A stretch of DNA of 64,000 nt. Source: Anseongella ginsenosidimutans. GTDB taxonomy: Bacteria > Bacteroidota > Bacteroidia > Sphingobacteriales > Sphingobacteriaceae. This document shows, one piece after another, positions 17,983-26,895 of this stretch. The notes under the pieces were generated by a model, which was given only the letters and a program-made list of their open reading frames with translations, searched no databases and had not been told where the DNA came from. Positions within the stretch are counted from its first letter, which is position 1, and each line of letters begins with the position of its first letter. Both the position numbers and the translations under genes were made by a program. The DNA is taken from positions 3,286,001 to 3,350,000 of the forward strand of contig NZ_CP042432.1 in NCBI RefSeq assembly GCF_008033235.1. The letters run 5' to 3'.

Positions 17983-19758
17983 ATGAAAAAGCATATAGAA
18001 AAATGGAGCCTGCTGATCCTCACCGCGTTTTTTGCTGCCTCCTGCAACGATGAATTCCTTGAAAGAAAACCCCTGGACGAAGTCAGCAGCGAAACTTTCT
18101 GGAATTCCGAAAACGACCTTCAGGTATACAATAACAGCCTGTATGACCTTGCTCGGAACGATGACAATGTGCCGATCCTGATGGGGCATTACCAGAATTT
18201 CGAAAGCTATTTCGGAAGTATCTGGTTCCAGGATGAATTTTCCGACAATATGGCGCCCAGGCACGACCGCCATACTTTTTTCCAGCAGGTACGCGCCGGC
18301 AAACACAATATTCCAACTGATCCGCAATGGTTCGGTTACAAAGGCTGGAACTTTGTAAGGGCTGTCAATGTAGGCCTTGCCAATTACAGCAAGGCGCCCC
18401 TGGAAGAGGAAGTGATCAACAAATACGCCGCGGAAGCAAGATTGTTCAGGGGTTGGTTCTACGCGGAAAAAGTGCAGAAATTCGGGGATGTGCCATGGGT
18501 GGACAAACCGCTGGACACGGAATCCGAAGAATTGTATGCGGCCCGGACGCCACGGGAAGAGGCCATGCTGAAAGTGCTGGAAGACCTTAGCTTCGCCGCC
18601 GAAAACCTTCCCGATGACTGGGAAGACGGAAACGCTCCCGGCCGTTTGAACCGATGGTGTGCATTGCTGGTAAAGTCCCGGGTTTGCCTTTACGAGGGAA
18701 CCTGGAGAAAGTACCACGGCGGCAGCGATGCAGAAATGTGGCTCCGGGAAGCAGCCAACGCCGCAAAGGAAATAATGGACAATGGCCCTTATTCCTTATA
18801 CAATACCGGCGATCCGGAAAATGATTATAACGCCTATCACCGCAGCCTTGACCTTTCGGGAAACCCTGAAGTCATGTACTGGCGGAAATACCAGCTGGGC
18901 GTACTCACCAACCATGTGCAAAGCTATTTTGAATACGCCGGTGGGGCCACCAAAAGTTTAGTGGAAGATTACCTGTGTACGGACGGACTGCCCGTTTCCC
19001 TTTCCCCGCTCTACCAGGGCGACGCACAAATTGAAGATGTCTTCGTAAACAGGGACCCCAGGCTGCGGCAAACGGTCCTTCATCCGGAGGATGCCGGAAA
19101 ATACCAGTATCACCTGGCCGACGGACGGCCCTACCCTCGTCTGACAGGCATGTCAGGGGGATACCGGTCCACTACGGGCTACCATATCATCAAACATTAT
19201 AATGCAGCCGATATGATCGGGAAAGCGTATAATACGGCCGAATCCCCCGCTATTATTTTACGTTTTGGCGAAGTCCTCCTGAACTATGCCGAAGCGCTTG
19301 CTGAGCTTGGCGAGCTTTCCCAGCAGGATCTGGACATCAGTATTAACCTCCTTCGGGACCGGGTGGCTATGCCTCATATGGTGCGGGGAAACGTCCCGGC
19401 AGACCCAAGGTATACCGCCGACGGCGTGCCCCCGCTGATCGTGGAGATCCGCAGGGAACGGCGGGTAGAGTTATTCATGGAAGGCCACCGCTATAAAGAC
19501 CTTAAACGCTGGAAGCAGGGCAAGAAACTGGAGATCCCTGCCATGGGGATCCGATGGGATGCTGCCGCCATTACCCGTTATCCCGGTGCAACCGTGCAGT
19601 CTTCTGTTGACCCGCTATCCGGAAACACGTATATTGACGTATATAAGGGAACAGATTGGGAAAACCCGGTATTTGATGAAAGCAAACATTATTTATGGCC
19701 GGTTCCATTGAGCTCAATTGCACAGAACCCGAACCTGGGCCAAAACCCAGGATGGTAA
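17983..19758 (+). CDS. SusD/RagB family nutrient-binding outer membrane lipoprotein
   Basis: Surface lipoprotein that caps SusC and captures glycan (591 residues). Signal MKKHIEKWSLLILTAFFAASC gives Cys21 as lipidated residue, followed by NDEFLERKPLDEVSSETFW, the typical SusD beginning. Helical TPR-like core; the C-terminal part has EVLLNYAEALAELG and the SusD-typical IRRERRVELFMEGHRYKDLKRW motif, and ends LWPVPLSSIAQNPNLGQNPGW, also typical. Position directly after SusC supports pairing. The ligand is unknown; the neighbouring lyase-like gene suggests a uronate-containing polysaccharide. Confidence 0.95.
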   Translation: MKKHIEKWSLLILTAFFAASCNDEFLERKPLDEVSSETFWNSENDLQVYNNSLYDLARNDDNVPILMGHYQNFESYFGSIWFQDEFSDNMAPRHDRHTFFQQVRAGKHNIPTDPQWFGYKGWNFVRAVNVGLANYSKAPLEEEVINKYAAEARLFRGWFYAEKVQKFGDVPWVDKPLDTESEELYAARTPREEAMLKVLEDLSFAAENLPDDWEDGNAPGRLNRWCALLVKSRVCLYEGTWRKYHGGSDAEMWLREAANAAKEIMDNGPYSLYNTGDPENDYNAYHRSLDLSGNPEVMYWRKYQLGVLTNHVQSYFEYAGGATKSLVEDYLCTDGLPVSLSPLYQGDAQIEDVFVNRDPRLRQTVLHPEDAGKYQYHLADGRPYPRLTGMSGGYRSTTGYHIIKHYNAADMIGKAYNTAESPAIILRFGEVLLNYAEALAELGELSQQDLDISINLLRDRVAMPHMVRGNVPADPRYTADGVPPLIVEIRRERRVELFMEGHRYKDLKRWKQGKKLEIPAMGIRWDAAAITRYPGATVQSSVDPLSGNTYIDVYKGTDWENPVFDESKHYLWPVPLSSIAQNPNLGQNPGW

Positions 19759-19789
19759 GCGTTTGATAAACAAGGAAATTTGAAACAAT

Positions 19790-21820
19790 ATGAAAAAGGC
19801 AAATAATCTTTTCCGGCTAAGGAAATGGCTGATACTGATCCTCTTGCTGCCGGCCGGAACGGCCCCGCTTGCGGCAGCTTCGGAAGCAGCCGGGCCCGGG
19901 GCTATGCCCCCGGCTGCGGCAGCGACATCCCCGGCTTTGGCAGCACCGGCCGGGACAGCAGGACGGCCGGAAGCAACGGCCCCGACTGCTGCGGCAAAAA
20001 TAGTGACAGAAATAAAAACGCCGGCGACTGATTCCCTTAGCCTGGAAAACCCCGTCACGGCGGACTACCTGCAGAAACACCTGCGCAAAAGTTCCCCGCG
20101 CCTGCTGCTAAGCCCTGAACTGGAAGCCCGTTTAAAAAGCAAGCTCGAAATCGACCCGGTGGTGCAGAACATGTACCAGGCCATTAAACTGAATGCTGCC
20201 GGAATACTCACGGAGCCTTTGCTTGAAAGGATCGTGACGGGCAGAAGGCTGCTGTCCGTATCACGGGAAATGCTGTACAGGATGAACATTCTTTGCATGG
20301 TCTACCGCATGGAAGAAGATCCTGCCGTACTTACCCGGATCAATGAGGAACTGAACGCGGTATCCAATTTCAGCGACTGGAACCCTTCCCATTACCTGGA
20401 TGTCGCAGAAATGTCCATGGCCGTGGCCCTGGCCGTAGATTGGGCGGGAGCGTCACTTCCTGACAGCACGGTAACGCTGGCGAAGAAAGCGCTGATCGAA
20501 AAGGGCATCAAACCCAGTTATAATAAAAAAGGAAATACCGGCTGGATAAACGGGGACAATAACTGGAACCAGGTATGCAATGCCGGCATGATCGCCGCTT
20601 CCCTCGTGATTGCGGACCAGGATCCCGTGCTGGCAGCGAAAACCATCAGCAGGGCGCTGGAAGGCATTCCTCATGCCCTGGAAGCATACGGGCCTGACGG
20701 CGTGTACCCGGAGGGCTCCACTTACTGGAGTTATGGCACCAGCTTTTCGGTCCTTACCGCTTCTATACTGGAAAGCGCGTTCGGAACCGATTTTGGGCTG
20801 TCCGCCTATCCCGCCTTCATGGAAAGCGCCGACTTCCGCCTGCTAAGCGTTGCTCCGTCAGGCTGGTACTATAATTTTTCAGACTGCGGTGATGAAAGGA
20901 GTGAAAACGGCGACCTGGTTCTGGCCTGGTTTGCCGCTAAAACCGGAAATAAAATTTACTTTGAAAAAGAACGCTTCCTTCAAAAGCCGGAAGAAATGGA
21001 AAAACTATCCAGGCACGCGGGGGCCGGCCTGGTGTGGCTGGCCGCTTTTGAAAGCAGGGATGAAACCGCTCTTCCCCTGGTGTGGAAGGGAGAAGGGCCC
21101 AACCCCGTTGTCATTTTCAGGGGCGGCCCGGAAGATCCGGGGAATTATTACCTGGGAGCGAAAGGCGGGCGGGGAACCAACAATCACGGGAATATGGATG
21201 CCGGTTCCTTTGTATTTGAACTGGATGGCGTGCGATGGGCCATTGACCCGGGAAACCAGGCTTATCATGAGCTGGAAAAAACAGGGTTTAACCTTTGGGG
21301 AAGCTGCCAGGATTGCGAGCGATGGACACTGCTCACAAAAAACAATTTCGGGCACAGTACCCTGACGGTGAACAACGCTCTGCACGCCGTGGATGGGCAT
21401 GCCGGCCTGGCAGACTTTAAGAACGGCGAAAGACCTGAAGCGGCCTTTGATCTCACAGCTGCTTTCGGAGATCACCTGCAAAGCGCCGTCAGGCGCTTCA
21501 CCAAAGAGAACGATCATTCGCTTTTAATTGAAGACACCATTGAAATAACCGACTCTACGAAGCTGGTAACATGGCAATTAATAACTACTTCGGATGTAGA
21601 GATCACCAGGCGGGGAGCCATTCTTAGCCAGGATGGAAAGCAGCTGAGGCTGGAAAATCTTTCCCACCCGGACATTCCCGTTTCGGTGATTTCACTCGAT
21701 CCTCCACCGCTTGAACTTGACAGAAAGATCAAGGGCCTGAAGCGGCTCGAGATCAGGCTTCCCGCAGAGGCATTCACCAACGGCGCCGGAACCATTAGGG
21801 TACGGCTGAGCCGGAATTAA
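19790..21820 (+). CDS. Heparinase II/III-like family protein (putative polysaccharide lyase)
   Basis: Exported protein of 676 residues. The signal segment WLILILLLPAGTAPLAAA is followed by an unusual Ala/Pro/Gly-rich stretch (about 27-68), probably a flexible linker. The alpha/alpha toroid then follows: NNWNQVCNAGM (~257) and YPEGSTYWSYGTSF (~308-321), with the Tyr usually catalytic. The C-terminal beta-sandwich starts with NNHGNMDAGSFVFELDG (His466) and WAIDPG. These motifs are typical of heparinase II/III-type lyases cleaving uronic-acid polysaccharides by beta-elimination. The polymer (glycosaminoglycan, alginate or other) cannot be told from the sequence. It is the third gene of the SusC/D operon and probably makes oligosaccharides for it. 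Confidence 0.88.
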   Translation: MKKANNLFRLRKWLILILLLPAGTAPLAAASEAAGPGAMPPAAAATSPALAAPAGTAGRPEATAPTAAAKIVTEIKTPATDSLSLENPVTADYLQKHLRKSSPRLLLSPELEARLKSKLEIDPVVQNMYQAIKLNAAGILTEPLLERIVTGRRLLSVSREMLYRMNILCMVYRMEEDPAVLTRINEELNAVSNFSDWNPSHYLDVAEMSMAVALAVDWAGASLPDSTVTLAKKALIEKGIKPSYNKKGNTGWINGDNNWNQVCNAGMIAASLVIADQDPVLAAKTISRALEGIPHALEAYGPDGVYPEGSTYWSYGTSFSVLTASILESAFGTDFGLSAYPAFMESADFRLLSVAPSGWYYNFSDCGDERSENGDLVLAWFAAKTGNKIYFEKERFLQKPEEMEKLSRHAGAGLVWLAAFESRDETALPLVWKGEGPNPVVIFRGGPEDPGNYYLGAKGGRGTNNHGNMDAGSFVFELDGVRWAIDPGNQAYHELEKTGFNLWGSCQDCERWTLLTKNNFGHSTLTVNNALHAVDGHAGLADFKNGERPEAAFDLTAAFGDHLQSAVRRFTKENDHSLLIEDTIEITDSTKLVTWQLITTSDVEITRRGAILSQDGKQLRLENLSHPDIPVSVISLDPPPLELDRKIKGLKRLEIRLPAEAFTNGAGTIRVRLSRN

Positions 21821-21951
21821 ATTTAAGCGGCGGATTTGCCACCGTTGCATCGCCGCGGGCAACATCATTGCGGGTTGCCATGGCACTATGCCGGGGGCCG
21901 CGGCGGCCGGAACCTCTGACGATGGGCTTGGGGCGGACCGGGCGGGTCGCG

Positions 21952-22563
21952 TCAGGCTTCGCCCTTATAAGGCACCCGGGTTTGAATGGAACGCCCAAGG
22001 GTTACCTCATCCGCATATTCTATTTCTCCTCCGAAGGCGATGCCCCGGGCGATGCTGGAGAGGAGGACGGGGATATCTTTGAGTTTTTTATACAGGTAGA
22101 ATACGGTGGTGTCTCCCTCCATGGTGGCGCTGAGTGCAAGAATGATCTCTTTGGCTTCGCCTTTTCCCGCGCGTTCCAGCAGTTTGCCAATATGCAGATC
22201 GGAAGGCCCGATGCCGTCCATCGGCGAGATCAATCCGCCCAGCACGTGGTACAGGCCCTTGTATTGCCGGGTATTCTCAATGGCCATCACATCCCGGCTG
22301 TCTTCCACCACGCAAATAAGGCTCCGGTCACGTTTGGGCGCCGTACAAATGCTGCAGAGAGGCGCATCGGAAATATTTCCGCATTCGCTGCAGAAGTTGA
22401 CTTCCTTTTTTAGCTTCAAAAGAGCGCCGGCAAACCTTTCCACTTCCTGTTCGGGGCGGTTAAGCAGGAAAAGCACCATTCGCAACGCCGTTTTTTCTCC
22501 TATTCCAGGCAGCCTGGCAACCTCCGCCACGGCCTCTTCCAATAGTTTGGACGAAAAGTTCAT
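21952..22563 (-). CDS. recR: Recombination mediator protein RecR
   Basis: RecFOR-pathway protein that helps load RecA at gaps (203 residues, normal length). Helix-hairpin-helix LPGIGEKTALRMV (18-30), four-cysteine zinc finger at Cys58, Cys61, Cys70 and Cys73, then a Toprim domain starting around residue 81 with VVEDSRDV and a Walker-like stretch. It ends ARGIAFGGEIEYADEVTLGR, the conserved RecR C-terminus. The 130 bp between its stop and the heparinase-like gene hold no gene. It is divergent from the symporter gene. Confidence 0.97.
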   Translation of the reverse strand: MNFSSKLLEEAVAEVARLPGIGEKTALRMVLFLLNRPEQEVERFAGALLKLKKEVNFCSECGNISDAPLCSICTAPKRDRSLICVVEDSRDVMAIENTRQYKGLYHVLGGLISPMDGIGPSDLHIGKLLERAGKGEAKEIILALSATMEGDTTVFYLYKKLKDIPVLLSSIARGIAFGGEIEYADEVTLGRSIQTRVPYKGEA

Positions 22564-22570
22564 ATACTTG

Positions 22571-22578
22571 CAAAGAAA
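22571..22578 (-). promoter_or_regulatory. Putative -7 promoter element of recR, immediately before the start codon
   Basis: TTTCTTTG on the minus strand, one mismatch to TAnnTTTG, seven bases before the recR ATG. Same close spacing as at nadC, gpmI, tgt and the SDR gene. Confidence 0.35.
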
Positions 22579-22636
22579 CTGTTTTGATTTTTATTTGTGT
22601 GAAATTATTTTCATCTTAACCTGCAAATTAACCTGG

Positions 22637-24124
22637 ATGTCACCAATTTTTATTATCTCCTGCATTGTCGCGTATTTCGGACTTTTGCTGCTTATAGCCT
22701 GGATTACCGGCAAAAACGCGGATGATGACGCATATTTCCGGGGAAACAAGGCCTCGCCCTGGATTGCGGTGGCGTTCGGTATGCTGGCTGACTCGCTTTC
22801 AGGAGTTACCTATATTTCCGTGCCGGGAGCCGTCGGCTCCGCGCAGTTTTCCTACCTGCAACTGGTGATCGGTTATATTTTCGGGTATTTTATTATCGGA
22901 GCGGTACTGCTTCCGCTTTACTATAAAATGAACCTGACGTCCATTTACAGTTATCTTCATACCCGCTTTGGCGCCTGGGCGCAAAAAACAGGCGCTTTCT
23001 TTTTCCTGCTTTCGCGTACGCTGGGGGCAGCCGCCAGGCTTTACCTGACTGCCAGCGTGATCCAGTTATTTGTTTTTGACGCCCTGGGCATTCCTTTCTG
23101 GCTGGCGGTGACCATTATCATCGCACTCATGCTGGTGTACACGTACAAGGGAGGGATAAAAACCCTGGTCTGGACAGATACGCTGCAATCCGGCTTTTTG
23201 CTGCTGGCAGTAGTCCTTTCCATTGTAGCCATCAGCAATGAACTTCAGCTGGGCTTTTTCGACCTTGTTAACACGGTGGCGGAAAGCACCTATTCCAAAA
23301 CCTTTTTCTGGGATCCGAAACCCACCTCTTTCTTCTGGAAGCAATTTCTTGCCGGCGTATTCATCGCCGTGGCCATGACCGGGCTTGACCAGAATATGAT
23401 GCAAAAAAGCCTGAGCTGCAAACGTCTCTGGGATGCGCAAAAGAATATCTACTCGTATAGCATCGTGATGTTCATCGTGAATTTCTTTTTCCTCTGCCTG
23501 GGCGTACTCCTGTACACCTATGCCGTAAAAATGGGCATCAGCATTCCTGAGGTAAGTGACAACCTCTTCCCCACGCTTGCACTGGAACACCTGGGCATGT
23601 TTGCAGGGCTGATATTTATAGTGGGCCTTACGGCCGCTACCTTTTCCAGCGCTGATTCTGTCCTGACTACCCTGACCACCTCCTTTTACATAGATTTTCT
23701 GAATATGCAGGCAAGGCAGGATTATTCGCAGCAACAAAAAACAAAGATCCGGAAGCGTATTCATTTGGGCTTTGCCGTTGTTTTGCTCCTGGTGATCCTT
23801 GTCTTCCGGGTACTGAATGACAATGCGATCATCAATACCGTACTTATTCTGGCAGGCTATACCTACGGCCCACTGCTGGGGCTCTTCTCCTTCGGCCTGT
23901 TTGCCAAAAGAAAAGTCATCGACAAATTTGTCCCGGCGATCTGTATCTTTGCGCCCCTGTTATGTTTTATCCTGGATAAGAATTCTGCGGAATGGCTGAA
24001 CGGGTATGAGATCGGGAACGAACTGATATTATTGAACGGGATACTGACCTACGCGGGATTGATCATTATTTCCAAACGGGGAGAACAGGCGGGTCATAAA
24101 ACCGCGATAAACACGCAAGCATAA
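22637..24124 (+). CDS. Sodium:solute symporter family transporter
   Basis: Inner-membrane transporter of the SSS family, about 13 hydrophobic helices, 495 residues. The start is placed at MSPIFIISCIVAYFGLL; the frame is open far upstream but that part is antisense to recR. Family features: GKNADDDAYFRGN after the first helix, GMLADSLSGVTYISVPG with the unwound first core helix, GLDQNMMQKSLSC, and GLTAATFSSADSVLTTLTTSFYID, where the Ser-rich helix contributes to the sodium site. The substrate is not evident; sugar, sialic acid or amino acid are all possible. The stop is directly followed by the LOG-like gene, so they form an operon. Confidence 0.9.
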   Translation: MSPIFIISCIVAYFGLLLLIAWITGKNADDDAYFRGNKASPWIAVAFGMLADSLSGVTYISVPGAVGSAQFSYLQLVIGYIFGYFIIGAVLLPLYYKMNLTSIYSYLHTRFGAWAQKTGAFFFLLSRTLGAAARLYLTASVIQLFVFDALGIPFWLAVTIIIALMLVYTYKGGIKTLVWTDTLQSGFLLLAVVLSIVAISNELQLGFFDLVNTVAESTYSKTFFWDPKPTSFFWKQFLAGVFIAVAMTGLDQNMMQKSLSCKRLWDAQKNIYSYSIVMFIVNFFFLCLGVLLYTYAVKMGISIPEVSDNLFPTLALEHLGMFAGLIFIVGLTAATFSSADSVLTTLTTSFYIDFLNMQARQDYSQQQKTKIRKRIHLGFAVVLLLVILVFRVLNDNAIINTVLILAGYTYGPLLGLFSFGLFAKRKVIDKFVPAICIFAPLLCFILDKNSAEWLNGYEIGNELILLNGILTYAGLIIISKRGEQAGHKTAINTQA

Positions 24125-24832
24125 ATGAACAGCGAAGAAGCAATACGAAAGGCATTCGGACAAAAGGACTGGCAGAGCATTAAGGTAAATGATTCCTGGC
24201 AGATATTTAAAATGATGTCGGAATTTGTGGAAGGATTTGAAAAAATGGCCCGGATTGGCCCCTGCGTATCTATCTTCGGGTCGGCGCGCACGAAACCAGG
24301 TCATAAATATTATGAAATGGCTACCGAAATCGCCGGTAAACTTACCAGCCGCGGCTTCGGGATCATTACCGGCGGCGGGCCGGGGATCATGGAAGCGGCC
24401 AATAAGGGCGCCCAGATGAACGGCGGTAAATCGGTAGGGCTGAACATCCATCTTCCGCATGAGCAGGATTCCAATCCTTACATCGACAAGGATAAACTCA
24501 TGAACTACGATTATTTTTTCGTGCGCAAGGTCATGTTCGTCAAGTATTCCCAGGGTTTTATTGTGCTGCCGGGAGGTTTCGGTACCATGGACGAACTATT
24601 TGAAGCCATCACCCTTATTCAAACAAGCAAAATTGCAGAGTTTCCCATTATCCTCGTTGGAAAATCATTCTGGAGCGGCCTAATTGACTGGATCAAAGAA
24701 GAAGTGCTGGATCGCGAAAATAACGTCGGCCCCCAGGACCTGAACCTGTTCCGGATAGTAGATACGGCGGAAGAAGCCGTTGAACACGTGGTCCGGTTCT
24801 ACGAGAAATACGTACTGAAACCCAATTTTTAA
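24125..24832 (+). CDS. LOG/TIGR00730 family Rossmann-fold protein (putative nucleoside-5'-monophosphate phosphoribohydrolase)
   Basis: A 235-residue member of the LOG (lonely guy) lysine-decarboxylase-like family, which releases the base from nucleoside 5'-monophosphates. Nucleotide-binding GSAR (52-55), GGGPGIMEAANKG (83-95) and the family signature PGGFGTMDE (149-157), with Arg and Glu active-site residues, are intact. An N-terminal helical extension of about 45 residues is common in bacterial long-form members. The first codon abuts the symporter stop; the next gene starts four bases after its stop. The family name lysine decarboxylase in older annotation is wrong for these motifs. Confidence 0.93.
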   Translation: MNSEEAIRKAFGQKDWQSIKVNDSWQIFKMMSEFVEGFEKMARIGPCVSIFGSARTKPGHKYYEMATEIAGKLTSRGFGIITGGGPGIMEAANKGAQMNGGKSVGLNIHLPHEQDSNPYIDKDKLMNYDYFFVRKVMFVKYSQGFIVLPGGFGTMDELFEAITLIQTSKIAEFPIILVGKSFWSGLIDWIKEEVLDRENNVGPQDLNLFRIVDTAEEAVEHVVRFYEKYVLKPNF

Positions 24833-24836
24833 TGGA

Positions 24837-25634
24837 ATGAGAAGTATCGTTTTAAGCCTGGTACTTTTAAGTATTATTCATTTGCGGCCCGCTGCTGCAC
24901 AGGAAGTTTGCAGCATAGGCCTGGGAGATACGCTTATCCACGTGCTGATCACCGGGGATCAGGAAGGCCCGGTGCATTTCCTGAATCTTCATGACGATGA
25001 AAACACGGCGGTAAAAGCAGCCCTGCAAGTGATGGAGGAAAAGGGCGGGCGGCTGGTGGAGCTAAAGCACAGCGGGGAACGCCTGGTAAAATTTCCAACC
25101 GGCAACCGCAGTTACCAGTTTGACCCCAACCGCATGTTTACGGCCGAAGGCAGAAAAGCCACCCTGAAGCGTTACGGAAGTACCGGGCTCCAGGCAGAAA
25201 AAGCGCTGGCAGGATTTGCCGACAGCCTCCTGCAAGTCTACGATATCGCTAATATCCCTTGCATCATCACCCTTCACAACAATACCGAGGATAACTTTTC
25301 CGCCAAATCTTATCTCCCGGGAGCTATTTATGATAAGGAAGCCCGGAAAGTTTACCTGGCGTCCGGAGCGGATGCCGACGATTTCGTCGTGGTAACCAGG
25401 AGCCGGTACTACCGCTTTTATAAAAGGAAAGATATAAATGTAGTCCTCCAGAGTAAAAACCCCACAGATGATGGATCCCTTTCCGTGTATGCCGAATGGG
25501 AAGGCCTTCCCTATATCAACATAGAAGCGCAGGAAGGCCACCTGGAACAGCAGGTACGGATGATATCGGTCACATATCAGTTATTGCTGGAACCTGCAGG
25601 CTTCTTCTCCCGCCTGTTCGGAAACCAGCCATAG
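24837..25634 (+). CDS. Secreted protein of unknown function
   Basis: A 265-residue protein with a signal peptide, MRSIVLSLVLLSIIHLRPAAAQ. The mature part is mixed alpha/beta. Possible functional residues are the acidic cluster HDDEN (52-56), where a His and Glu could bind metal, and LHNNTEDNFSAKSY further on. I recognise no family with confidence; the HDDE and LHNN pair is reminiscent of zinc-dependent carboxypeptidase-like or amidohydrolase folds, which is a guess. It is the last gene of the symporter-LOG operon, four bases after the LOG stop, and converges on the dipeptidase gene. Confidence 0.6.
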   Translation: MRSIVLSLVLLSIIHLRPAAAQEVCSIGLGDTLIHVLITGDQEGPVHFLNLHDDENTAVKAALQVMEEKGGRLVELKHSGERLVKFPTGNRSYQFDPNRMFTAEGRKATLKRYGSTGLQAEKALAGFADSLLQVYDIANIPCIITLHNNTEDNFSAKSYLPGAIYDKEARKVYLASGADADDFVVVTRSRYYRFYKRKDINVVLQSKNPTDDGSLSVYAEWEGLPYINIEAQEGHLEQQVRMISVTYQLLLEPAGFFSRLFGNQP

Positions 25635-25687
25635 TGAGGACGCAGCACTAAGATGGCAATTGATTGTCATGGCTCAATAGAGGGTCG

Positions 25688-26893
25688 CTAAGGGGATGTA
25701 TTTGCCCGGAAAACCCGCAGGAAATTTTCTCCAAGTATCTTCCGGATATCTTCGTCAGAGTACCCACGCTCTTTTAATGCGCTGGTGATCTTCGGGTAAT
25801 CAGACACATCGTCCAGCCCCTCCGGCAGGGAACTGATCCCGTCAAAATCCGATCCCAGGCCTACGTGATCAACGCCTGCCAGGCGCGCGATATAATCAAT
25901 ATGGTCAATAAGCAGCGAAAACGGGGCGCGCAGCGCTTCCGCCTCGGAAGGGTGCATTTCCAGAATTGCCGAACCAATAGCATAATCGGAAGAAAGGGAT
26001 TGCCGGAGTGAATCGGCCTCCCCGGGATATTTTCTTACCAGGGCTTTTACTTTTCGATTATAGGAAGGGTCGATATAAGCCGAATAAAAATTCACGCAGA
26101 TGAGGCCTCCGTTCCGGGCTACCGCCTTGATCTGTTCATCTTTCAGGTTCCGGTAATGGGGACACAGCGCATATACGGAACTATGGGAAAGGATCACCGG
26201 CCGCTCAACGATCTTCATGGCGTCCCAAAAAGTAGAATCGCCGGTGTGAGAAAGGTCCACCATTATGCCCAGTTCGTTCATGCGTCTTACCACTTCTTCT
26301 CCGAATTCGCTTAATCCTCTGACTGTCAGATTTTCAGGGTGAAGCACTTCATCCTGTGCTGAACTTGCCCAGGAAGTGCTGTTGTTCCAGGTAAGCGTCA
26401 GGTAACGTGCGCCGCGGGCATACAAGCTGTCCAGGCAGGCTAAGTTCTCATTGATCATATGCCCTCCTTCCACCCCGATAATTGCCGCCAGCTTTTTCTG
26501 TTCTACTACGCGCCTCAGCTCCTCATAGCTGGTCACCAGTTCCATGCGTGCCGCGTTCCGCGCGATTGTTTTCTCCAGGACATCTATTTCAGCATTCGCC
26601 CGCTCAAACCCGCCTTCGGAAGTATATTTATCACCGCACCATACCGAAAAAACCTGGACGTCTACGCCGCCCGCCGCAAAGCGGCCCAGGTCTGAATGCG
26701 CTTTTCCGCGAAGGTCATCTTCCAGTTTCAATCCCCGCATCAGGGAAGAGGAAAGGACGTCGTTATGCCCGTCGGCCAGGATGGCTTCATAATGAAGGCC
26801 CTGCTTCTCTGCCCCGCGTGCCGACTGAGCCATAGCGCCGTAAGGAAGAGCCGCCAGGGCCACCGCACATCCTAACAATGAAGCAGGTTTCAT
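25688..26893 (-). CDS. Membrane dipeptidase (M19, renal dipeptidase family)
   Basis: Exported zinc dipeptidase of 401 residues that hydrolyses dipeptides, including D-amino-acid-containing ones in some members. Signal MKPASLLGCAVALAALPYGAMAQ. Zinc ligands are visible: DGHND (His43, Asp45), the Glu of VEGGHMI, the His of VDLSHTG, and the His of ILSHSS; GSDFDG holds the substrate-binding Asp. C-terminus KILGENFLRVF is typical. The gene starts two bases after the GH109-like gene stop, so both are transcribed together. Its role may be peptide scavenging from wall or protein debris. Confidence 0.94.
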   Translation of the reverse strand: MKPASLLGCAVALAALPYGAMAQSARGAEKQGLHYEAILADGHNDVLSSSLMRGLKLEDDLRGKAHSDLGRFAAGGVDVQVFSVWCGDKYTSEGGFERANAEIDVLEKTIARNAARMELVTSYEELRRVVEQKKLAAIIGVEGGHMINENLACLDSLYARGARYLTLTWNNSTSWASSAQDEVLHPENLTVRGLSEFGEEVVRRMNELGIMVDLSHTGDSTFWDAMKIVERPVILSHSSVYALCPHYRNLKDEQIKAVARNGGLICVNFYSAYIDPSYNRKVKALVRKYPGEADSLRQSLSSDYAIGSAILEMHPSEAEALRAPFSLLIDHIDYIARLAGVDHVGLGSDFDGISSLPEGLDDVSDYPKITSALKERGYSDEDIRKILGENFLRVFRANTSP

Positions 26894-26895
26894 AT

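Noticed and set aside
22106-22636. Longer N-terminus of the symporter (177 residues)
   Set aside because: It runs antisense through recR; the first membrane helix begins at MSPIFII.
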